Source of the DNA: Loripinus fragilis
Taxonomy: Eukaryota; Mollusca; Bivalvia; Lucinida; Lucinidae
Length of the DNA stretch: 64,000 bases
Direction: 5' to 3'
Assembly: GCA_964019695.1 (NCBI GenBank)
Contig: OZ026522.1
Coordinates: 65,123,811-65,187,810, forward strand
Of this stretch, positions 23,101 to 35,100 are shown one piece after another; within the stretch, counting starts at the first letter, position 1, and each line of letters starts with the position of its first letter. The notes beneath the pieces were generated by a model. It was given only the letters and a program-made list of their open reading frames with translations, had not been told where the DNA came from and did no database searches. The position numbers and the translations under genes were made by a program.

Positions 23101-26100
23101 AGCGTCATTAGCGACGTCATTCAAAAAGTGCAACGTCATCATGACCTGATAAAGGTAACATGCCGTGAGATAGGAAACGTTTATTAGGTTATGTTGAAAT
23201 AATTCAGTTAATATTAGGGGTGACTGATACATTTTTTTTTCACACTCAACCCAGCTGAGCACGGAATTTATCCTGCTCATAAATGTTAAAATGCCAACAA
23301 TTGTTGGCATTTTAACATTTATTAGCAGGATAAATACATCATCTGAGAGATTGAAAGCATGAAATACCTATATTTTTCAGCATCTTAGTTTTTATGAGCA
23401 GTTGAAATTCCATGCTCAGTTGAGTTGAGCATGGAAAAAGTTTTACAACCTCGGGGCCAGGGGACAGCACTAGGAGATGAAGAGTTAACTCTTTGCCTGC
23501 AACTTTTGTTGTCTGCTTATTATCAGGGTTCATACAGGCTAGTTTGAGTAAAAAGCAAGGACATTTCAATGACTTCTAAGAGACTATCCTACAGTTTTCA
23601 AGGACAACAAGTTTATGAAAAATACTGATTTAAAAGTCAAAATTCAACTTCAGTGATGCTAGACTGAGATAATGGAAAAATTAATACAGAAAATTAGTAT
23701 AAAATTGTTGTGCTTTTATTTGGTCCAGCATATGCTGCACCAAATAAAGGCACAACAATTCTATACTGGTTTAGATCCATATCAACAGTGTTCAGTCCAA
23801 CAGACAATAGTAGAATTCAAGGATGTTTCAAGGCTTTTGAGTGATTTTCCAGTACTTTTCAAGGCAGATTTAATCTTCAAGGACTTTTCTAGCAAGCCCT
23901 CCAAATTCAAGTACTTTTCAAGCCTGTGCCAACCCTGTATTACCTTTGCAAACAATTTTGAACCAGATCACGACTGACAAATGTCTGGCCTGATCTGGAT
24001 CTGAACTGTCTGACACCCATATTGTATTCCTGACAGAATTTTGAAAAAAAAATCAGCAGAATGTAAAAGTACCCAATAAGCAAAAAGTCAATAAGGTGGT
24101 CTTCATCTACATTCTTAATTTGCGGGTGCGAGCCTTCACTGTGGGAGTCTGATCTGGGTTCAAACTGTTTGCTCCCATGAAAAATCTAGTCTGAAGTGCA
24201 CTTGAGCTTATGTAGCAGATGTAAAAAGCAGACAACAATTTTAGGACAAAAAAAAATAGTGGTGGGATAAGGGTTAAGCTATAAATACCATTATCTGGGT
24301 TTCGACGCAAGAAAACATGTCTTCGAGGGTTTGAGATCAACAAAGGTGCAGACCAGCCTGCGTATCCCCACAGACTGACCAGCGCCTTTGTTTTTCGAAT
24401 TGGAAAGTATCATATCTAAACTTGCTACAGGTGAAATTTTAATTTTCTACCTAGTCTTTGTGGCTTAGTCACCCTTGGTCTGAAACCCCAAAGACAACTT
24501 TTTTCGCATCGTGGCCCATCTTTGGTCCCTGTTAGGTCGGTGGTCACCTGGATGAGACTGATCATGACATGCTATATAGCACCGTGGGGGCCATCTTGGC
24601 TGACAGATCAGGTCCCGAGGTTATAAAACTTTTTTCATACTCAACTCAACTGAGAACGAAATTTCAACTGCTCACAAAAACTAAAATACCAACAAATAAA
24701 GAAGTTTCTTGCTTTAAGTCTTTTAGATCATCAGATGTTGTATTATTCATGCTTATAAATGTTAAAATGCCAACATTTATAAACACATACACCGTTTTCA
24801 AGTTTTTTTGATCACTCTCAGTGTTAACCTATGGATTTTAAGAGGACAGTTTTGCTGTCTAAGTAGCCAATACTTGTGCCTTTAGGGAAGAAGCTTCAGT
24901 CATAAAAATAAGGGAAATATTTTGCACTAAAGTAACTGGTTTCTCAGCTCCAAATAGCAGGTGAAATCGCCGTCTGCTGGGGCTTGTGGAAAACATTGAT
25001 TCTATTTCCCAGATTATTTAGGCTAAGTTGTGATAACAATACTGGTTTACCTTTCCTGTCTCCCCCGAGCCCCATGCTATCTCCACATGGTTAGGTACTA
25101 GTGCTGAGATCTTACACAACTGTGTGATATCTATAGGCAGACCTGGTCGCTTTGGCATTTGTCCTTGTCTACAAGGAAGAAACTCCTGCAATAAAAACAA
25201 CAAAGAGATTTTAACACTTATTATTACACTTATTACACTTAAAATTTAAACCCAATCACAACACAAGTTGTCTGCTGAAATGTTTCAGTAGCTTTTTGAC
25301 AAAACAGTGTGTAGCAATCTGACCTGGGTCCACACTGCCCCAATACTTACATGAGTCAATAAATGTAAGCCAAAAATATGCAGCAAGAGACTAAAGCAGA
25401 CAGCATTTTTAGATTAATAATGGTCTGCTGAAATGTTGCAGTAGCTTTTTGACAAACACTGTGGACCCAGATCAGACACAAACATTGTGGACGCAGAGCA
25501 GTATGATCGGCATCCACAATGTTTGTTGGCATACTTATTGTTTGATTTGATATCCTTATGTCCCATCAACAATCTTTCAGTTAAACAGGGACGGGTCTTC
25601 CTGGGTTGAACCAGTACTAAGCTAGGATAAATGTGTCTTGCTCAAGGACCACAACGCAGTGACGCCGGTGAGGCTCGAACCCGCGGCCTCTCGGTCTCGA
25701 GTCAAGCACTCGACCACTGAGCCACTGCGCTCCCTGCCAGCATACTTACATAAGTCAAATAACGTTAATAGGGATTTTCCTAGGCCTGATATGGGGCCGA
25801 ATATCGGCCCCATACCAATTCAAAAATGAGCAAAAGCTTCTCAAAATAGTGTATATCATTCCCAATTTCTTAGTTCTACATTTTGGTGAAAATTTTATGA
25901 AAATTGTAACAAAAATAGCAAAGTTAAAGATCCATGAAAATTGCATAAAAATGTGATTGAAAACATGTTTTCATTCACAATTTTTATGAGTTTTATGAAG
26001 AGCAATCATAGAAACAAAATATGCTACAGCTTAATACTGCTAAGGACCTCTGACACTTCAATAGGGTATCTGCCTATTTTTTGAATGCTTCCCAAAACTT

Positions 26101-29100
26101 AACTATGTATAAGGTATCACTGGTATCCTTTTGAATAGGACGCTTGATGTATTAGGAATGAATTAAGGCTATAACTAGACTGGTCGATCCCTATTACAAA
26201 ACAGGAGACGCTACCAAAGGGGGTAGGGGTTGCAACATTTGACTTCACCAAAATATTTAGAAATCAACTATTTTCACTTGTAAGGCTATTATATCACCAT
26301 TACTCGATTACAAATCACAGTGAAAGTGCTTTAAATTCCAAAATCATGAGCATTTTAATGATTATTTTTGTTGTTGTTTTTTCTATCTGATTTGTTAAGA
26401 AATATTTTGAAGTGCAACTGTAGTTCATATTCAACCTTGATGACAATGTATTTACCTGGTGCAATATTATGCAGCAATGAGCTATAACCATTCATCCATG
26501 CGTAAAGTACACCTAGTAAATGACCATGTAGTTTATGTGTATTAGATAGATACAGCATAAGTGCAAAATATTCTACCAACTGAATTTAGTAAAAGGACAT
26601 TTTTCATTATCTAAATAAAAATATGCTAAAACACTGTATTGTAATATGGCCGATGCTTTTTCCTTTGATCTTAGCTGATGTTTAAATCAGACACCCTAGA
26701 ATAACGACGAAGGAGGAGCTTAAATCCGTGCTCTAACTTCCAGCAATGTAGGCGGGAACTTCCTAAAAAGTGACAATTTAACCCATAGGTAAATGTAATA
26801 TTATTGACAGCTTAGGCCGGATGCAGGGAGGAGCGGATGTAAATTTCGTCAGGTGTCAGTAACACATGTTTTTTGCGCATGCGCCATACTACAAGCTAGA
26901 TTTTTCCTCGGCTTTCTATTTAAACCGCTCGGTGGGCTACGCCCACCTAGCGGTTTAAATAAGAAAGCCTCGGAAAATTATCCTTTATATTTATTACATA
27001 TTTCATGACTAATGGGTTATGAAAAGGCAGCTTACTTGTACTAATTATTTCATTGTACTAGAAAAAAAGATTTTCAAGAGAGCACACCAAAAATCCGAAT
27101 GCTAATGCTCGGGCTCACCCAGATGTCACATTTTGGGCTGTGGGATATCATTCCCCCCCCCCCCAAGTTCCAACTAGCTTTTCACATATATTATGTAAAA
27201 TATGAGAACACACGTACATGCTCAAGGATTAGTTGGAACTCGAGGGGGAATGATGTTTTAAAAATATTTTTCTATTTCCTATATGTATAATGCAAAAAGT
27301 GACCATTTTAGCCCCAAAATAAAGCTGTACATTTATGGAAATAGGAAAAAAAATGCAAAATCATAAAATAGAGACCAACAGTGAGCTCATATATGAAGAT
27401 GGAAGCACTTGATGGACTTTAATTTTTATCAAAATTATAGGCAGCGATACACTGTGATTCCCATTACCACCGTCAGAGGTCCTTTCCATCTATTTAAAAT
27501 GGCGATCCAGTCTCAATTCTTCCCAATTTGATGGTCCAAAAACCCCTGTGTTAACAAAAATATGCAGTAAAACATACGCAGCTAAATTTCTTGCAGGCTC
27601 TTTAAGGGTTAAAGGAAATATTTAGAGTAAAATGAGCTAACTCATGAGATTTGGGGTCAAACTGAATCTACGTTCAGCCAAGGTTGAGATGAGTCATGCA
27701 TTGGCGCCATCTCAACAGAGCATTCACTGCTCACATATACAAAATATGGATCTTCCCAGTTTTCAAAACAGGAAAATCTGGGTTTAGCATGGTAAATGTT
27801 AAGATATTGCAAGATCTGATATGACCCCTGAAATATATACATGGTATTATTAGTGAGGACAGGAGATTTCGGTACTTATTGTATATGCTCATATGCCACT
27901 AATAAACATCCATGTTGATGTATCCAGCAATGCTACGTCTAAACATTTGTTTCAGCCTCTACATCCAAGCTTCCTGTATGCAAGCAGCTAAGGCTCTGGT
28001 GGGTGTGCTCATCATAGGTTTAGATAAACAAAAACTTTTAGCGTAAAATTTTGAATATTTTCTTACCCATCAGTGTTAACATATGTTTTGGGTGCTCAAA
28101 AGAACCGTCTCATTGAGAAGGTTCTTTTGAGTACCCACAACATATGTTTTGGTAGAGAAATAAGAAAATTAATTTTTTGGTACACACCGTTAACTTAAGT
28201 CCTGGCTCATGCATATGTGCAAACAGGCCAAACAGGCCATCATAAGCACCAAAATCTCGTACACTGGCCCATATAATGGACCATAGTAACCTTTTCAAAC
28301 TTATAAAATTGGCAGGAAGATCCTGGCAGGGATTATTTTGGGGTGAAATAACAAGATTTGCTTATTTTTTTGCTAAAATGTTTATTAAAACTGGCTAAAT
28401 GGGAGAAAATCTCATTTCAAAATGAACAATACTGTAGATTCGGGAATTTCTGTGAGGGTTTTATTTTCGCAAAATTTTGCAGATGTGAAGTTCCATGGAA
28501 ATAAAACCCTTGTGTAATGGCAAAATCACTTTCGTTTATTGATGAAGGTAAATCATACCCTAGTCACCAATTTTTAACATGAAAAATGTGTCATATAACG
28601 CTACTCGCGAAAATGAAATGTTCACAAAATTTTCAGAATTTACATTAGCTAAAGGTTTTGCTAAAACATCTGTCTGAAAATTCATAAATCCTCATCAGTA
28701 TTGACTGAATGATATATTTTTTCGTGACATTCTGAGCCAGAATTATCCGTATAAATTTTGAAATATAAAACATGCGCCGATCCAGAAAATGTCAGGTGGG
28801 TCCTGAAAACTTTTTTAGTCATCAACTTTTTTCAAAGAGGGGTGTACCAGTACTTTACGGAAACATATATAAACTTGTGATTTACCAGGGGGGTTTGGAC
28901 CCCCCTCTCCCCACTGGATCCACGCATGTAAAAGACTATGAACTTACTGGTAATTGAACATTGGTACCATTGACTGTCACCATCAGTGAGGGAGGTAGAT
29001 TGTCTGCTTGCGGTGAAGTAACGTCCATAAAACACAACCTGCAACACAAACAACACCTATATAACCTCATAGCCCCAGATACAATTAATAATTCAACAAT

Positions 29101-32100
29101 GAAAAAAGAGTCAATCAGCAATGCTTATTAGATAATTCCAGGACTCAACCTGCCATTAGCCATTGTAGCCATTTGCTACTAAAAATGCAGAGTGGCTAGA
29201 AATATAAGTCATTGGATAAAAGTGCAGTCTAAGTGGTTCAAAATTTATATATTTGTGAAAAGGTGTCTTTTGATCAGCTTTTGGATTTTCAAATATAGCT
29301 TTTACTATTACTTCACACCTTATTATTGAGCCATATTTTACTCTATAGATGCTGGATTTTTTTAATACCATCAGGGTGTCAAACAGTTTGGATCCAGATC
29401 AGGCCCAACTTTTTGTCGGGCCTGATCTGGATCCAAACATTTTGCAAAGGTTATCAGTAGCCAACAAAAGTCGTCCCTAGCGTGCAAAGAGTTAAATACA
29501 AAGCAACTTGTTGATACTACTTTCTGGCTAAATCTTGGCTAAAGTTAATTTCATTTTGCTCCAACTTTTTCAATTTGGCTAAAGTGTTGGCTACAACAGT
29601 TAGCCCTGTAAACCCCACACAGAAAAAAAACATAGTTTTGGCAAGTGATGGTTCACACCAGCAGACTCTAGTTTTGAAAGCAAGGCTTCAGTAGAATCTG
29701 TGTAAATGATCTTTGACAATCTGCAATATTTTTTTTTGGGTAGCAATATTTTTTTTTGGGTAAGATAAAATGCACAGAAAATATCACACTTGAAAGTTCT
29801 TTGAATATATCAAAACTTTAATACATGTACATTAGAAAAATTGTTTAAGTTGTTATAGCTGTCATTTTGTAAAAGACTATTTTTTTTACACCAAGCTCCA
29901 TCATGCATATGTTAAATAAGTCTACATTATGTATGTGAAGTATTGGATTAATTCATCAAAAGCTGTGGTAGGAGTTGATCAGCCCATGAAAGGACTTTCT
30001 ATGCATATACAAATATGCAGGAAAATCTAAGTTCTCATAGCTGTGATTTTGTCCCAAAAAATTTTTTGCAATAAACTTCTTCATGCGAATGTTCAAAATG
30101 TCAACATTGTGTAGATAAAGTATTGAATTAATTTAGCAAAAGCTGTGGTAGGAGTTGATCAGCCAATGAAGTCACTATCTATATATACTTCAAAAGTCAT
30201 ATTAAGGAAAAATGTTTAAGTTCTCATGGTCTAAGGTCTCATTGCTGTCATTTTCTAAAAAAATTATTATTTTTTAACCAAACTCCTTCATGCATAATGT
30301 TCAATGTGTAAATAGTGAAGGCAAATATTCCGAACGTATATCCGACGATTTACCTCCCCAAATTAAAATTTTGAATACGGTTATCCCCATTCTAATGCAC
30401 TTCTGTAGTTTTGTCGCAAATCAAAGCATTGCAAGCCGCAGAATGCTGCATGTCCTCCAATTAAATGTGATGTAATTAATGACGTCAAACTGTTTCCTAC
30501 AGTATATCACAGGATATACTGTGGCAAAATTTTGACGTTATCCAATCAGAAGTTGTGTTACAAAACCAAGTGCATTAGAATGCACGTTTACCTCATTTGT
30601 ATCTGAACTGAATATACAAAATTGGCCTCTGGACGAGTATCCCTGAAAAAGAATGACAGAACAAAGTAAATCCCTTTGTATTCTGGTTGATTCTTCCACA
30701 TGATATGATACAATTAACTTGGGATGGTTCATTGTTGTTGTTTGTTTGATTTGATTCTTTATGTCCCATCAACAATCTTTCAGTTAAACAGGGACGTGTC
30801 TTCCTGGGTTGAACCAGTACTAAGCTAGGATAAATGTGTCTTGCTCAAGGACCACAACGCAGTGACGCCGGTGAGACTCGAACCCGCGGCCTCTCAGTTT
30901 CGAGTCAAGCACTCTACCACTGAGCCACTGCGCTCTCTAGAATGGTTCATTGTATATATTGATGGGGTCACAGGTTATAATTTCCACCTATAATTGAATT
31001 TCTTTCCCTGAAGATTGCTAGTCTTAGCTAACAGTGTAGACCCTGATGAAATGCCGCATGATGCGGCATTTCATCAGGGTCTTCACTGTTTGCCAAAGTA
31101 CCAGCTTAGGAGTTTCCAGTATACAAAGGGTTAATCAAGCAAATCTTTGTCTAAAAGCCACATTTCAAAACAAAGTAAATAACAATTTTTCAGGACTTGA
31201 TTTCAAAGAATTTATAACAGAAAAGTTCAGTGTCATAGTGGAATGGTTCAAGAACTTTAAGTCTTGTACACCAAGTGTCACAGGTTTAAGTGTCACCATG
31301 AACCAACGAACCAAAAGTTAAAAGCACTGAGAATGTTTAATTGACCAGAAATACAATTTACCTGCTGGAACTAACCTGGTAATTAGCGAGATCCAACAAA
31401 AATTTACCCACTGGCTTTGCATAGAGAACAAGTAACTTCACACATTAGCCCCCTACTGGTTAAAGAATCAACTTTGGTTATCATATCAACCATAATTTTA
31501 AAATAAACCATTTACAATATGTACTGATTGTTCTCTTATCAGAAGTGCCAAAAATATTTATAGAATGCATAGAAGCATCAAGCTAAGTGCTTCTGATGTC
31601 AGAGCTTCGGAAAAAATAGAGTCAGCAAAAAATCTAAACTTTCTTGTTGCTAACTGAATGCTTTCACATACAGTATAGGGATCAACTATCTTTTCATGCT
31701 ATAATATTTGCCAGGTCTAGAGTTTGCCCTAGACAACAATAATGCATTGAAAAATAATATTTGATGACTATTATTTCATACAGTATAGCCTCGAAAATTC
31801 GAAATAGTTTTTTTCGAAATACTCGCTAATTCAAAATAAATTTCTGACACAATGCATTCAGAGAAAAGGCCCTATTTATGAGCTATTTTAAGTACTATCT
31901 ATAAAAAAAACAATAAAGTCAATGAATTGTATTCACTCTTTCTCAAATGTTCTGCCTTGGGCCTTCTTCAGGATATTAGAAACAATTTTCACAGCTAAGT
32001 AGCATCCATGATGACCATTATGGTATATGTTTACTGTCCAATGTCAGTGGTGACGTCGCATCCCCGGGGTCGCATCACTTCCTGCCAAGTGACACTCAGA

Positions 32101-35100
32101 TTGGCGTAATGTTAAATAATGTGACGTCATTTCCCACCAAAATAGCATATAAGGCCATCAGCTCAACATTGCAAAAGTACTCAAGAGCATATAAACAACT
32201 GGCACGTGAAAAAAAAAAAATTTATATTTGTGAAAAAAAAGAAAAAAAGAGGGGTGCTCAAAAGAACCGTGTCATTGAGACCGTTCTTTTCAGTACCCAC
32301 AACAAAAATGACAAAAATCACAATGATGAGCACCATAATGATGAGCCCCCTGCTCTGCAACTTGTCATGCTAACTGGTTGCCAGATTAATAAATTAGAAA
32401 TCAATTGTAAGAGTCAAACAAGATGGATCCAGATCAGGACCGATGTTTAGTCGGCCCTGATCGGGGCCCAAAATGTAAATCGGCAAACCATAAAAGCAAA
32501 CAAAAAGCAACCAGCTTTACAGCAAAAAGGCCAAAGGCCGAAAATTTGAGAAAGAGTGAAAACAATTCATTGACTTTATTGTTATTATTCCCTACGGAAT
32601 TATTATATTGAATTATTTATATAAAAAAACTGTGTGCGTAAAAGAAACGTCTCCCTGAGACGTTTCTTTTACACACACAAAAATATGTTAGATAGGGGAA
32701 AACAACTGATAATAATGATCATTTTGTTGAGTTATATATACTCTTGTCTACCTCCCTATAATTCGAATTTTCAAAAATTTGAAATAAAATCTCTAGTCCC
32801 TAGGACTTCGAATTTACGAGATTCAACTGTAAATTCAGCTTAAATACACATAAAATATGGCACTTCATTTATTTTGTCACAATCAACACTTGGTAGAACA
32901 TCTTATTAATATCCGTCTTACAGGGCCAATCCATATATAGGAGCGTGTGGCACTAATTTCTATGTACAGTAAAACCTGTCTAAAACCGCCACTAAAAAGA
33001 AGACCAAAAATTGGTTTTCAAGACCGATTATTGCTTCATGCAGGTCAAAAGTATTGCAGATTGCTCCAAGGGGAGCATTCTGCAATACTTTTGACCTTCA
33101 TTAAGCTATCATTTGTCATTAAGCTCTGAATTTTGTCTATTTTTGAGTGGCCACTTATGACAGGTTTTACTGTAATTATCTTGGAAAAATACTTTTTGGC
33201 TCTGAAAGGAAAATCATAGGATTGGAAGGGTCAATGGAAACACAGGTATAAATTTTTTATCATCTTTACAAGTATTTCTAAGCACACCTACCTTGACATT
33301 GCAATTTTCTGTGCCTGAGTCGCAGACAGATGGAACTTAAAATATGTCTTCACCTTGGGCACTGCAATAAAGAGTATGGTATTTTCATACTATTTGGATG
33401 CAACCCTATTGCACTCACACTGACAGAGTTTTGCCATTTAGAGTGCAAACTGTGCAAATAAATAAAATACATACCTCCTACCATCTCTGATTTTTAAGCA
33501 TATTCAGTTCAGGGGATTATTCTGTTACGCCATATTGTTTTCCTATCATCCAATGTAAAAACTTCTAAACAAAATATTTTTCGGCCTACCATCAACATCC
33601 CTATTTTAAAATCACTTGTAATTTGAAACAAGCATTTTTTTTCAGCCCGAGTATAAACCTTACAGAACATTTTATTATGCCAGATGATATTTTGAAAAAG
33701 AGTATCTTGGCATCAACAAGCATGGCATTAGCAAATAAGGCTTGATAGTCAATGTAAATTGGCTGCCAACAGAGAATTAACATGAAATAGTAACCCTTAT
33801 TTTCACCACCTTATACTTGCGCGGATCCAGACCCCCCTTGGAAAATCACAAAGCTATAGGGTTCCTTAGCAATACTGGTCCAGATCCTCTGAAAAATCAC
33901 AAAGCTACCAAGCCAGCATCCAATGTTGGACCATCATCGGAAATGGCGTTTCACTGGTAGGCCGATGATGGCCAGCATTTAGTGGCGTTAGGATCCTCTC
34001 ATCCCTCATAAGAAAAACAACAACAAAACACAACAAAAAACGTCAATGTTGGACCCCCTCTAACAAAACTTTCTGGAACCATGCATGTTATATATCCTAT
34101 AAATGAAAACAAAATCACATTAAAGTTGTCTAATCATGGTTGGAGATTTAGGGATAAAAATTTCCATGTTACAATGGGACAACTAATGTATGCAACGACT
34201 GGTCTAACTGAAGTTTTCAAACAAAGTTTTACCGGTTCTATTAATGGTTGATCCATATATGGACTATGGAGAACTGTTCTTGGTAAACCTATTAAATCAA
34301 GGTTCATACAGGCAAATTTGTGTAAAATTCAAGGACATTTCAAGGACTTCTAAAAGACTTTCCTACTGTTTTCAAGGAATGAAAACTTATGAAAAATACT
34401 GATTTACAAATTAAAATTCTACTTCATAAATGCTAGAGTGCATTACTAAGATATTAGTTTTAGAAATTTAGTATAAAAGTATGGCGCCTTTATTTGGTGC
34501 AGCATATATAAGGAACCACAATTTTATAATGATTTAGGTCTCCAAAGACAGTGTTGAATCCTCCTGTAAATGGTAAAATGGTAAAATTCAAGGACTTTTC
34601 AAGGCCTTTGAGTGTTTTTCAAGTACTTTTCAAGGCAAATTTAGTTTTCAAGGACTCTTCAAGACAGTCCTGTATATACAAGTATTTTTCAAGCCTGTGC
34701 AAACCCTGTAAATAGTATTGAAAGTATTTAAGCTAGCCACATTTAGGGCAATCACAGGCCGCCTTACTTATCAGGACTTTAGTTAACAGTCATATCGAAA
34801 AGCTAATTTTCTTATTTCTCAACCAAAACGTACGTTGTGGGTACTCAAAAGAACCGTCTCAATGAGACGGTTCTTTTGAGCACCCAAAACATATGTTAAA
34901 ACCGATGGGTAAGAAAATATTTACAATTTTACGCTCAAAAATTGTGTTCATCTAAACCTGTGCTTATCATAACTTGTACCAGGTAAGTAACCATCACACA
35001 ACATCAGTGAGCAGCAAAGACTCAGACATGCCGGGGCACATACCCACTCACTCTCCCACAAAATGTTGGCCTCTAGCTCTATTATTTAGCTGTGACACAT

